Shown here: one piece after another, positions 26,138 to 34,625 of the stretch
Layout of the letters: the number at the start of each line of letters is the position of its first letter
Position numbering within the stretch: the stretch's first letter is position 1
Assembly: GCA_018821985.1 (NCBI GenBank)
Contig: JAHJKP010000033.1
Coordinates: 1 to 64,000, forward strand
Source: Pseudomonadota bacterium
GTDB lineage: Bacteria; Desulfobacterota; Desulfobulbia; Desulfobulbales; Desulfocapsaceae
Length of the DNA stretch: 64,000 nucleotides
Reading direction: 5' to 3'
Translations under genes and position numbers: made by a program
The notes under the pieces: generated by a model
The model's database searches: none
Told to the model about the DNA's origin: nothing
What the model saw: only the letters and a program-made list of their open reading frames with translations

Positions 26138-26839
26138 ATGATCCTTGCTGTTGCTGCAACTGAATTTGAGATGAACCCCTTTCTACAGCTGTTGGCGGAG
26201 GATGGGGAAGATTCTTCCCAAGAAGGTGTGAAGCCTTCCTGTTTTACCCTGATTGCTGGGGTAGGGCCGGTGGAGACAACCCTGCGCCTGACCCGTTATC
26301 TGGAAAGATGCGATCCGCGGATTGATAAGGTCCTTAACTTTGGAGTGGCCGGGGCTTATCTCTGTGAATCGTCGTCGAAGGGTGACAATGCCTCGATTCT
26401 TGACCTCTGTTTGGCCGAACAGGAGAGCTTAGGGGATTTCGGGATCTGTTTTGCGGATCATCTTGAGGTCCTCGATGAAAAATTGGGTGCCAGCACGGTA
26501 TTCCCTCTGGATCAGTCGCTGCTTCACCTGGCCGGAAAGATACTGGCCCATCATCAGATTGCATACCACTGTGGCAATTTTGTGACCGTTTCTGCCGCCA
26601 GTGCCACCCGTCAGCGAGGCGCGATGCTGGCAGCAAGATTTCAGGGGCTCTGTGAGAATATGGAAGGGGCGGCAGCGGCCAGGGTCTGTGCCGAGTTTTC
26701 TCTTCCCCTGCTTGAAGTGCGAGCGGTCTCTAATCTGGTGGAAGATCGGGACCTGAAGGGCTGGAAGATGGCGGAGGCCTGTTCCATGGCGGCCAGGGCG
26801 GCAGCCTTACTGGTCCGGGAAATAGGGGGGAGAGGATGA
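26138..26839 (+). CDS. mqnB: Futalosine hydrolase
   Basis: Nucleosidase of 233 residues that splits futalosine to hypoxanthine and dehypoxanthine futalosine in the alternative menaquinone pathway. The phosphorylase/MTAN-like fold shows GVGPVETTLRL, NFGVAGAY and ENMEGAAAARVC with the ribose-binding Glu-Met-Glu region. Its stop overlaps the mqnD start (ATGA at 26836-26839), which strongly supports the assignment. MqnA, MqnC and MqnE are not in this window. Confidence 0.9.
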   Translation: MILAVAATEFEMNPFLQLLAEDGEDSSQEGVKPSCFTLIAGVGPVETTLRLTRYLERCDPRIDKVLNFGVAGAYLCESSSKGDNASILDLCLAEQESLGDFGICFADHLEVLDEKLGASTVFPLDQSLLHLAGKILAHHQIAYHCGNFVTVSAASATRQRGAMLAARFQGLCENMEGAAAARVCAEFSLPLLEVRAVSNLVEDRDLKGWKMAEACSMAARAAALLVREIGGRG

Positions 26840-27690
26840 AACCATTAACAAGACACGTGACCATCGGCTATTCGCCCTGTCCTAATGATACCTTTATCTT
26901 TTATGCGTTGACGCACGGCAAGATCGATCTGCCGGGAGTCGAGCTCGCAGATCCGGTGCTGGAAGACGTGGAAACCCTCAATGGCTGGGCTCTGGAGCAC
27001 AGGCTGGACGTCACTAAACTTTCTTTCCATGCCCTGGGGCATGTGCTTGATGAATATTGTGTCTTATCGTCAGGTAGCGCCCTGGGCCGTGGGTGCGGAC
27101 CCTTGCTGGTGGCGCGACGTCCCCTTGATCTGAGCAGTCCGGTCCGTTATAAAATAGCCATTCCCGGGCGCCTGACCACCGCGGCCCTCCTTTTCCGTCT
27201 CTTTCTGCCAGGCTGCCCGGAGCTGGTGGAGATGCGCTTTGATACCATTATGAATGCGGTGCAGCAGGGGGAGGTGGACGCCGGGGTCATTATCCATGAG
27301 AGCCGCTTCACCTATCAGCAGATGGGCTTGGTCTGCCTTCAGGATCTCGGCCAGTGGTGGGAGCAGACCACTGGCTATCCCATCCCTCTGGGTTGTATCG
27401 CCGCCCGGCGCTCACTGGGCCGAAAACGGATTGCAGCGATTGATCAGGCGATCCGTGCCTCTATTGATTGGGCTTCTGCCCATCCTGAGCAGTGTCTGCC
27501 CTATATCAGAGAACATGCTCAGGAGTTGGAAGACAGGGTCGTTCAGGATCATATCGGGCTCTATGTTAATAATTTTTCCCGGGAGCTGGGAGTGGAAGGA
27601 ATGGCTGCCATTGATGCTTTTCTGGAACGGGGAAGGTCTGCCGGCATCCTGCCGCACTCTTGTCTGGGTCTGCAGTGTGGGCCGGAGTGA
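26836..27690 (+). CDS. mqnD: 1,4-dihydroxy-6-naphthoate synthase
   Basis: Periplasmic-binding-protein-fold enzyme of 284 residues that forms 1,4-dihydroxy-6-naphthoate from cyclic dehypoxanthine futalosine. Family markers are TIGYSPCPNDTFIFYAL at the start, VDAGVIIHESRFTY in the middle and QTTGYPIPLG. There is no signal peptide, as expected for a cytosolic member. It is coupled to mqnB by a 4-base overlap and is followed after 9 bases by mobBA. Confidence 0.95.
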   Translation: MKPLTRHVTIGYSPCPNDTFIFYALTHGKIDLPGVELADPVLEDVETLNGWALEHRLDVTKLSFHALGHVLDEYCVLSSGSALGRGCGPLLVARRPLDLSSPVRYKIAIPGRLTTAALLFRLFLPGCPELVEMRFDTIMNAVQQGEVDAGVIIHESRFTYQQMGLVCLQDLGQWWEQTTGYPIPLGCIAARRSLGRKRIAAIDQAIRASIDWASAHPEQCLPYIREHAQELEDRVVQDHIGLYVNNFSRELGVEGMAAIDAFLERGRSAGILPHSCLGLQCGPE

Positions 27691-27699
27691 GAGGAAAAA

Positions 27700-28833
27700 A
27701 TGAAGACTATGAAAGAGCAAAATTTTAAGAAGAAGAGCAGTCAAATCCCCCTACGTCCCACAACAAGGATGCCGATTTTTGGGATCTGCGGACTCTCCGG
27801 ATCCGGGAAGACTACTCTTATTGAGGCCATATTGCCGGAACTTGTTCAACGCGGGCTGCGGGTGGCCGTTGTCAAACATGATTGCCGAAATCTGGTGGTG
27901 GACCTCCCCGGAAAGGACAGCGATCGCATGTATCGGGCGGGAGCAGATGTCTTTCTTCTGGGCGGCGAAGAGTTCGTTCGGTTGCATGGAGATGATGGAA
28001 GTAGTTTCGGCTTTCAGCTTGATCAGCTTGGCCGTCATTATGATTTGGTGTTGGTTGAGGGGCATGCTCAGACACCAGTCCCGAAGCTCTGGCTTCTGGC
28101 TGATGACGGGGTCGGGCCGCCTGCGGATACCGATGGTGAAGGGAATGCTGTACTCAGAGTCTTCCCGCGAGGTGAGGCCACTGCCGTGCAGGTGCTTGAC
28201 TTTCTTCTGTACTGGCTGCAGGAGATCTGGCTTCAGGTGCCGGTCTGGGCCTGTGTTTTGATCGGGGGCCGCAGTTCCAGAATGGGACGGCCAAAACATC
28301 TGATTGAGAAGGAGGAATCAACCACCGCCACCACCTGGCTGGAACATACGGTTGCTCTCCTGCAACCCCTGATCGGTGAAAATATTGCCCTTTCGGGTGC
28401 AGGGTTTGTGCCTGAATCCCTGGCCCATTTCCCCCGGCTCCCCGATATCCCGGAGGCTCGCGGCCCCTTGACCGGGATTCTGGCTGCCATGCGCTGGCAG
28501 CCAGCGGTATCCTGGCTGCTCATTGCCTGTGATATGCCTGATATCAGTACCGAGGCCCTGAGCTGGCTGCTGGCTCGTCGCCGGCCGGGATACTGGGGAA
28601 CTGTGCCCTGTCTCCATGAAGACGGTTACGTGGAGCCTTTGCTGGCCCATTATGATTACCGCTGCGCCCCTCTTTTTGAACGGCTCCTTACTTCCGGTTC
28701 TCTGCGCATTGGCCAGATCGCCCGGCAAAACAAGATCGAGACCCCGCTCATTCCTCTTCACCTCAGGTCGTCCTGGCATAATATCAATACCCCCCAGGAA
28801 TTGGCCAAGTTGCGACACCTCAAACCTTGTTGA
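27700..28833 (+). CDS. mobBA: Fused MobB-MobA, molybdopterin guanine dinucleotide synthesis
   Basis: Two molybdenum-cofactor proteins in one 377-residue chain. The N-terminal third is MobB, a GTP-binding adaptor with Walker A GLSGSGKTT (31-39), VVKHD and GEEFV-LGG blocks. From about residue 180 it is MobA, the guanylyltransferase, with GGRSSRMGRPK (about 189-199), DIPEARGPLTGI and CDMPD. MGD cofactor serves enzymes such as formate dehydrogenase and DMSO-reductase-family oxidoreductases. It starts 9 bases after mqnD, suggesting a shared transcript. Confidence 0.93.
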   Translation: MKTMKEQNFKKKSSQIPLRPTTRMPIFGICGLSGSGKTTLIEAILPELVQRGLRVAVVKHDCRNLVVDLPGKDSDRMYRAGADVFLLGGEEFVRLHGDDGSSFGFQLDQLGRHYDLVLVEGHAQTPVPKLWLLADDGVGPPADTDGEGNAVLRVFPRGEATAVQVLDFLLYWLQEIWLQVPVWACVLIGGRSSRMGRPKHLIEKEESTTATTWLEHTVALLQPLIGENIALSGAGFVPESLAHFPRLPDIPEARGPLTGILAAMRWQPAVSWLLIACDMPDISTEALSWLLARRRPGYWGTVPCLHEDGYVEPLLAHYDYRCAPLFERLLTSGSLRIGQIARQNKIETPLIPLHLRSSWHNINTPQELAKLRHLKPC

Positions 28834-29320
28834 AGCTATCTCTGAACATTGCTTATGTGATCTGAACTGGCCAAGAAAAAATGGCACTTTTGTTAAGCGG
28901 ATTTTTTTAAAAACCACAGCTTCTGCAATTCTCTCTGGCGTGTAGTTTGAACAAAGACCTTTCAGTCTTTAAATTGCCGAAAAAATTTTATGCCACTCCA
29001 TTGTCCCAATAATTACCTGTCCGGTCTCCTGCCCCCACCCTCCTCCAAAAAAAACTGCCAATTTAACCAATTTGGAGCAATCACCACGTACTGATTACTG
29101 TTTGTAGTGGCTTTAAATCTCCGTCTCTGCATTTTCTTTGACACCTCCTTGCGGGATATCTTTATCCACTCTTAGAAAAATTTCCACACGTACCCCTGTC
29201 AGGTCATCAGGCGGATAATGGATATGAATGAACAGTCAAGAAAAATTCCTTTTTTTGGAAAATGGATATACAATACGGTATGAAAAGGTTGCCCAAAAGA
29301 GGTCGGATCTGGAGTGAACT
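28834..29320. other. Intergenic region before gdhA
   Basis: About 490 bases without a supported gene. It probably contains the gdhA promoter. A TGGCAC at 28882-28887 is followed at sigma-54-like spacing by TTAAG rather than TTGCA, so it is not called. No hairpin or repeat of note. Confidence 0.5.
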
Positions 29321-30691
29321 ATGAATGTAAGGATATCATCTGTGGATGAGATAATGAGTCGGGTGCACGAGAGGGATCCTGATCAGCAGGAGTTTCATCA
29401 GGCAGTGCACGGGGTGTTCGAGACGATTGGACCGGTACTGGAGCGCAATCCCGGATATCGCCGGCTGGCAGTGCTGGAGCGGATCATTGAGCCGGAGCGG
29501 ATCATTGTGTTCCGGGTGCCCTGGATGGATGATGCTGGTCAGGTACAGGTGAATCGTGGTTACCGGGTGCAGATGAGCAGTGTCCTTGGTCCGTACAAGG
29601 GTGGCCTTCGTTTCCATCCTTCTGTTAATCTGAGTGTCGTAAAATTTCTGGCATTTGAACAGGTGTTCAAGAATGCGTTGACACCTTTAGCCTTGGGCGG
29701 GGCAAAGGGTGGGGCTGATTTTGATCCCAAGGGAAGATCCGACGGGGAGGTCATGCGTTTCTGCCAGGCCTTTATGTCGGAGCTCTACCGCCATATAGGG
29801 CCCGACACCGATGTGCCGGCCGGTGATATTGGGGTGGGGAGCCGGGAGATCGGCTATCTCTTTGGGATGTATAAAAAGCTGAGTAATGAGTTCACCGGGG
29901 TTTTTACCGGCAAGGGGTTGGTCTGGGGCGGCAGCCTGATCCGTCCTGAGGCCGCGGGGTACGGAGTGGTTTACTTTGCCGCCGAGATGCTTGCTACCCG
30001 TGGAAAGACGTTGGAGGGCAGGCGCTGCCTGATCTCCGGGGCGGGCGACGTGGCTCTTTTTACCGCGGAAAAGGTCCTGGCGCTTGGGGGGCGGGTGGTG
30101 ACCCTTTCTGATTCAACAGGTCTCATCTATGATGAGCAGGGGCTTGATTCCGAAAAACTTGCCTTTGTTAAGGAACTGAAAAATGTACGGCGGGGACGGC
30201 TGAAGGAATATAAAGAGCGCTATCCTGATGTCGTGTATCTCCCCTGTGATCCGCTGTTGGATCATAACTCCTTGTGGAGTTTTCCGGCGGATTGTGCCTT
30301 TCCCTGTGCCACCCACAATGAGCTCAACGCCAAGGATGCAGAGCGGCTTCTGGCCGGTGGCGTCGATCTGGTCTGTGAAGGGGCCAATATGCCGTCCACA
30401 TCTGCAGCCGTGCAGATCTTTCTGGCACAGAAAATCCTTTACGGCCCGGGTAAGGCAGCAAATGCCGGCGGGGTGGCGGTCTCAGGTCTGGAGATGGCCC
30501 AGAATTCTATGCGCCTTTCCTGGCCCAGAGAAGAGGTGGATGCCAGACTCAAGTTGATTATGAAGATTATTCATAAGAGTTGTCTTGACATTGCTCATGA
30601 CTATGGAGTGCCGGGAAATTATGTTGCCGGCGCCAATATTTCCGGATTCATCAAGGTGTCTCGCGCCATGGTGGAACAGGGACTGGTATAG
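29321..30691 (+). CDS. gdhA: NADP-type glutamate dehydrogenase
   Basis: Converts 2-oxoglutarate and ammonia to glutamate. The 456-residue length and PYKGGLRFHPSV, EQVFKNALT, LGGAKGGADFDPKG (substrate-binding Lys in GGAKGG, about residues 126-134) and SGAGDVA (Rossmann loop) fit the hexameric small GdhA. C-terminal SGLEMAQNSMRL and GNYVAGANISGF match as well. It stands alone behind a long leader, so its own promoter is likely. NADP preference is inferred from the family subgroup. Confidence 0.95.
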   Translation: MNVRISSVDEIMSRVHERDPDQQEFHQAVHGVFETIGPVLERNPGYRRLAVLERIIEPERIIVFRVPWMDDAGQVQVNRGYRVQMSSVLGPYKGGLRFHPSVNLSVVKFLAFEQVFKNALTPLALGGAKGGADFDPKGRSDGEVMRFCQAFMSELYRHIGPDTDVPAGDIGVGSREIGYLFGMYKKLSNEFTGVFTGKGLVWGGSLIRPEAAGYGVVYFAAEMLATRGKTLEGRRCLISGAGDVALFTAEKVLALGGRVVTLSDSTGLIYDEQGLDSEKLAFVKELKNVRRGRLKEYKERYPDVVYLPCDPLLDHNSLWSFPADCAFPCATHNELNAKDAERLLAGGVDLVCEGANMPSTSAAVQIFLAQKILYGPGKAANAGGVAVSGLEMAQNSMRLSWPREEVDARLKLIMKIIHKSCLDIAHDYGVPGNYVAGANISGFIKVSRAMVEQGLV

Positions 30692-30720
30692 GGAAGGGAT
30701 TAAGGTCCCTTGATCTTATT

Positions 30721-31464
30721 ATGACTCAATACGATCAACAATGCGCTTTGGAATTTGAGGAGCTGCAACACCGTTTTGATGATTATTTTGTCGCGATGGC
30801 AGTGGAGTGTCCGTATCATCTACCCTATACTGCGGTTTTTTATCAGGCCTTGTTTGCTCCTGTCCCCGAGCGGATTATGGAGCTGTTTTTGGCATCCGGC
30901 TATCGCCGGAACGGGAATTGTCTCTATTGTATGCGCTGTGATGATTGTTCCGCCTGTATTCCCATCCGCCTGCATCCGCAGGAACTGCGGCTCAATCGCA
31001 ATCAGCGCCGGGTGATGAAAAAGAACCTTGATCTGGATATTGAATTTGGACCGGTGCAGCTCAGTCCGGAAAATCTGGCTTTGTGTCAGAAGTTTCTGTC
31101 GGCTCGTTACCCTCATAAAAACAATCAGTCCGAGAGTTATTATTCCGGTTTTTTTCTGACCTCCATTGTCTCCTGTATGGAGATTCGTTACCGGTTGGAT
31201 GGAAGACTTGTCGGCTGTGCCATTGTTGATGTCGGCGAAAATTGGATGAACGCTGTCTATTTTTATTTTGATCCTGACGAGGCCGGCCGGAGCTTGGGCA
31301 CCTTTAATATCCTGACTATGGCGGAGATTTGCCTCAATCATCAGGTTTATTATCTGTATCTTGGGTATTATATTCAGTCAGTGGCGGCCATGAATTATAA
31401 AAGCCGCTTTAGTCCCCACTATCTCTATCTTGATGGCGGGTGGCAACAGGGGCGGATGCCCTGA
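30721..31464 (+). CDS. bpt: Aspartate/glutamate leucyltransferase (N-end rule)
   Basis: Transfers leucine from Leu-tRNA to proteins with N-terminal Asp or Glu, marking them for degradation. The 247-residue protein has the Ate/Bpt Cys cluster C67, C70, C73, C76 and C79 (CLYCMRCDDCSACIP), then RNQRRV and the GNAT-like C-terminal part with YYIQSVAAMNYKSRFSP. The family name follows that set. It lies 29 bases after gdhA and could be cotranscribed. Confidence 0.92.
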   Translation: MTQYDQQCALEFEELQHRFDDYFVAMAVECPYHLPYTAVFYQALFAPVPERIMELFLASGYRRNGNCLYCMRCDDCSACIPIRLHPQELRLNRNQRRVMKKNLDLDIEFGPVQLSPENLALCQKFLSARYPHKNNQSESYYSGFFLTSIVSCMEIRYRLDGRLVGCAIVDVGENWMNAVYFYFDPDEAGRSLGTFNILTMAEICLNHQVYYLYLGYYIQSVAAMNYKSRFSPHYLYLDGGWQQGRMP

Positions 31465-31636
31465 AATTATGTCTTTTCGTTTCATCTCAGCGTTGTTGTC
31501 AAATTGTTATCCTCGGGAGATTTCCATATGTCTGTCTGTGGTAAATTTTTTTCAACGCCTTGAGTCTAAACGAAGAACCTGATTTTTCAACGCACCCGCT
31601 GTGTAGGATAAATTTAAATGTCTGGAGGCTCTTCTG

Positions 31637-32650
31637 ATGCATGAGGCGCAATTGTACAGCCAGGGTAATGATGGTGAGGTGATCTGTGAGCTTTGCGCCC
31701 ATCACTGTCGGATCAAGGATGGACATCGGGGTATCTGCGGGGTACGTGAGAACAGAAGTGGGATTCTTGTCAGTCTCGTTTATGGGTATTTGGTGGCTGA
31801 GCATGTGGACCCGGTGGAGAAAAAACCTCTCTATCATTTTTTGCCTGGAAGCGGCTCCTATTCTATCTCTACGGTTGGCTGTAATTTTCGCTGTCGTCAT
31901 TGCCAGAATTTCTCTATCTCCCAACCGGGTAAATTTGCTGCGGATGCACCCCCTGGAATCCTGCGATCACCTGAATATGTGGTGGCAGAGGCTATGCGCA
32001 GCGGTTGCCAATCGATCAGCTATACCTATGTGGAGCCGACGATCTTTTTCGAGTTTGCCTATGATTGCTCTGTGCTGGCCCGGGAGCAGGGGCTGAAGAA
32101 TATCTTTGTCTCCAATGGTTATATGAGCGAGAAGACAACCCGGAAACTGGCGCCGCTGCTCGATGCCATTAACATTGACATCAAGGCCTTCACTGAGGAT
32201 TTTTACCACAAGATCTGCGGTGCCCGGCTGCAGCCGGTGCTCGATACGGTGCGGCTTATGCATGAGCTTGGGGTGTGGGTGGAGCTCACCACCCTGCTTA
32301 TTCCCGGGCTCAATGACAGCGATGCCGAGCTGACGGAGATCGCTGAGTTTATCGTCTCCCTTGACCCCTCCATCCCCTGGCATGTGACCGCCTTTTATCC
32401 TACCTACAAGATGACGGACAGGCCGGCCACATCGGTGCACTCTCTGCAGAAGGCCAGGAAAATCGGACTGGCGGCCGGACTCCGTTATGTTTATGAAGGC
32501 AATGTCCCCGGTTCAGGAGGAGAAAACAGTTCCTGTCCGTCCTGTCAGGCCAGGCTTATCACTCGTTTTGGGTTTATTATCGAGGAAAACAGGCTGGTTC
32601 ATGGCTGCTGCCCGCAATGCGGGGCACAGATTGCCGGAGTATGGCGATGA
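31637..32650 (+). CDS. amrS: AmmeMemoRadiSam system radical SAM enzyme
   Basis: Radical SAM protein of 337 residues in the AmrS/PflA-like group. The cluster motif is C82-C86-C89 in GCNFRCRHCQN. An N-terminal Cys-rich segment (C17, C20, C24, C34) and a C-terminal Cys ribbon (CPSC and CPQC) flank it. TGGAGG (31623-31628) gives the start at 31637. The system's other members (AmmeMemo AMMECR1-like and MEMO-like proteins) are not in this window. The reaction is not known for the family. Confidence 0.9.
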   Translation: MHEAQLYSQGNDGEVICELCAHHCRIKDGHRGICGVRENRSGILVSLVYGYLVAEHVDPVEKKPLYHFLPGSGSYSISTVGCNFRCRHCQNFSISQPGKFAADAPPGILRSPEYVVAEAMRSGCQSISYTYVEPTIFFEFAYDCSVLAREQGLKNIFVSNGYMSEKTTRKLAPLLDAINIDIKAFTEDFYHKICGARLQPVLDTVRLMHELGVWVELTTLLIPGLNDSDAELTEIAEFIVSLDPSIPWHVTAFYPTYKMTDRPATSVHSLQKARKIGLAAGLRYVYEGNVPGSGGENSSCPSCQARLITRFGFIIEENRLVHGCCPQCGAQIAGVWR

Positions 32651-32683
32651 CCAGAAGAAAGCTCTTGGCGGAGTGAATTCTGA

Positions 32684-32742
32684 TCTCGCGCAGAGGCGCA
32701 GAGGAAATCTTTCCTTGTCCTTTTCCGCGCCTCTGCGCGAGA
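32684..32742. repeat. Perfect 16-bp inverted repeat
   Basis: 32684-32699 and 32727-32742 are exact reverse complements (TCTCGCGCAGAGGCGC), with a 27-base spacer. It lies 34 bases past amrS (+) and 40 bases past the stop of the RluA-type gene (-). It may be a bidirectional terminator or a member of the repeat family built on the gcagaggcgcagagg sequence seen in many bacteria. Confidence 0.75.
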
Positions 32743-32781
32743 AATATCATGGAATAACGTTTAATACGAAATGACGAAGTG

Positions 32782-33666
32782 TTATCTTTCCTTCTTTTTT
32801 GAAAAAAGCATGTGAAATTTCCCTGGGGTCGGGATCTCAAATTCCATCCGTTTCTCCGGGCTGGTCGGATGGTTGAAGGAGAGGTGATAGGCATGCAGGG
32901 CCAGCCGGTGCAGGGGATTGGTCTTGGCGCCATATTTTTTGTCGCCGGCAATGGGGTGGCCTATGTCGGCCATGTGGACGCGGATCTGGTTCTTGCGTCC
33001 GGTGAGCAGAGTGATATCGAGCAGGGCGTAGGCGTCACTTTCTTTGATCACCTTGTAATTGGTCCTCGCCTCTTTTCCTTCCTCGCTTGTACCTCTGACG
33101 GTATAGACTCGCAGGGCCTTTGACTCGGAGAGTGTGCTTGCAATCTGTCCCTCTTTTTCTCTGGGAACCCCTTCAACAATAGCAGTGTACCGCTTGTCAG
33201 CGTGCTCCCAGCCATCCTGAAGAATCTGTTTTACCGCTTCATTTTTGGCAAACACCAGCAGGCCGGATGTCCCCTGGTCCAGTCGGTGGACGATGAAGAT
33301 CCGAGCTTTCGTCGATTTAGCCCGCTCCTTGAGGTATGAACTGAGCAGGTAATAAGCGGTTTTTCTTTTTTCTTTTTCAGTGGCAATGGTCAGCAGGCCT
33401 GCCGGTTTGTCGATGACAATGATGGCCTCGTCTTCGTAGATTATCGAAAGTCCCGGGCAGCTCTTGGCCTGCTCGCGCATCTCCTGTTCTGAACGAACGC
33501 AGACCAGTTTTCCTGCCGATACAAGCTGGTCAGCACGTGTCGCCTCTTTATCGCCTACGGCAACGGCTCCATGTTTAACCAGTTGTTTGGCCTTGGTCTT
33601 GGAGTAGCCGGAATCAGTAAGAAGGGTCAGCAGGTCTGCTTCATTTTTGGTCAGGATTTTTTTCAT
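32782..33666 (-). CDS. RluA-family RNA pseudouridine synthase
   Basis: Isomerises uridine to pseudouridine in RNA. ATG 33666 (MKKILTKNEADL) is preferred over an upstream extension that lies inside DUF1456; it overlaps that gene by 4 bases (33663-33666). An S4-like N-terminal segment (SKTKAKQLVKHGAVAV) precedes the catalytic domain with VIDKPAGLLT, catalytic Asp in HRLDQGTSGLLVFAK and LLTGRKNQIRVHMADIGHPI. The target site (RluC or RluD type) cannot be fixed. About 294 residues, normal length. Confidence 0.92.
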   Translation of the reverse strand: MKKILTKNEADLLTLLTDSGYSKTKAKQLVKHGAVAVGDKEATRADQLVSAGKLVCVRSEQEMREQAKSCPGLSIIYEDEAIIVIDKPAGLLTIATEKEKRKTAYYLLSSYLKERAKSTKARIFIVHRLDQGTSGLLVFAKNEAVKQILQDGWEHADKRYTAIVEGVPREKEGQIASTLSESKALRVYTVRGTSEEGKEARTNYKVIKESDAYALLDITLLTGRKNQIRVHMADIGHPIAGDKKYGAKTNPLHRLALHAYHLSFNHPTSPEKRMEFEIPTPGKFHMLFSKKKER

Positions 33667-34166
33667 GAATGGGCTTGTTTCTCTGGGCGGGATGCGTCTT
33701 TTTGATCTCTGAAGCGAATGGTGAGTCCTTTCAGGAAGCTTCTGAGGAACTGATTGCCGCATTCTTTGTAATTTTTATGGCCTTCCTTTCTGAACAAGGC
33801 GCTCAGCTTGGCCTTGGTAATAGTGGCGTGGGCCAATCCCAGGATCTCCAGCAGGGCATCTTCTTTCAGTTCCAGGGCGATACGAAGTTTTTTGAGGATG
33901 ATATTGTTGGTGATGGGCGATATGCTATGTTCTTGGTCGGCCTTGCCTTCTTTCTGGCCTCTTTTATGAATAATAAGACCATCGAGAAAAGCATTCATGG
34001 CCGGATCACTGCATGCAAGGTAGCCTTCCTCGTCTTCCTTTTTCAGGAAGGCAGTAACTGAAGTCTTTTCCAGTTCGTGTCCTCCGAGTTTGCACATCTC
34101 AACGATTGTTGCGTCGTGGAGGTCAAGTGCATATCTGATTCTGCGGAGAATATCATTGTTGGTCAT
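33663..34166 (-). CDS. DUF1456 family protein (YehS-like)
   Basis: A 167-residue soluble protein made of two similar helical repeats. The first covers about residues 1-75 (NDILRRIRYALDLHDATIVEM) and the second about 85-155 (NIILKKLRIALELKEDALLEI). This double repeat is the DUF1456 signature. Its stop overlaps the start of the RluA-type gene, so the two are coupled, but no functional link is known. Confidence 0.9.
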   Translation of the reverse strand: MTNNDILRRIRYALDLHDATIVEMCKLGGHELEKTSVTAFLKKEDEEGYLACSDPAMNAFLDGLIIHKRGQKEGKADQEHSISPITNNIILKKLRIALELKEDALLEILGLAHATITKAKLSALFRKEGHKNYKECGNQFLRSFLKGLTIRFRDQKDASRPEKQAHS

Positions 34167-34227
34167 GGGCTGTTCCTGATGAATCCTGGTCGGTTATTTG
34201 TCTGTATATTGAGGGCTGTCTGAGCTG

Positions 34228-34545
34228 TTATTTGTGGCTGTCAGCGGGTGCTGGTGCTTCCTGGGGCGTGGTTGTTTTTTCTTTAACCTGCTCGTTGTCT
34301 TTCTGGATGCTGGCGCTCATGTCACTTGCCGCCTTTCGAGCGGCATCCTTGATCTCTTCTGCCTTCTCAACGATGGATTTGGAGGCGGTTGCTGTCTTGT
34401 CAATAACTTCATGGGCCTTGTCAGCCGCAGCCTGAATGGCTTGGTTTGTTGAATCCTTTACTGGCTGTTCCTTGGGCTCTTCACTACTGCATCCGGCGGA
34501 GATGATCAAGCTGGCAAATATGGCGATCATAATAATCTTTTTCAT
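34228..34545 (-). CDS. Small Ala/Lys-rich lipoprotein
   Basis: A 105-residue secreted lipoprotein. The signal peptide ends in the lipobox ISAGC with acylation at C19. The mature part is charged and helical (SIVEKAEEIKDAARKAASDM) with a Pro/Ala tail. It probably sits in a membrane facing the periplasm. No family beyond small helical lipoproteins was recognised. Not in an obvious operon. Confidence 0.85.
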   Translation of the reverse strand: MKKIIMIAIFASLIISAGCSSEEPKEQPVKDSTNQAIQAAADKAHEVIDKTATASKSIVEKAEEIKDAARKAASDMSASIQKDNEQVKEKTTTPQEAPAPADSHK

Positions 34546-34625
34546 GCTTTCTTTACCTGTTGTTGAGTGTTGACAGTGAATTTAAGATAACATTGTAACC
34601 TACAACATATCTTGCAAGATGGATA

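Noticed and set aside
28882-28897. TGGCAC resembling a sigma-54 promoter upstream of gdhA
   Set aside because: The downstream element is TTAAG, not TTGCA, and it lies over 400 bases from the gene.
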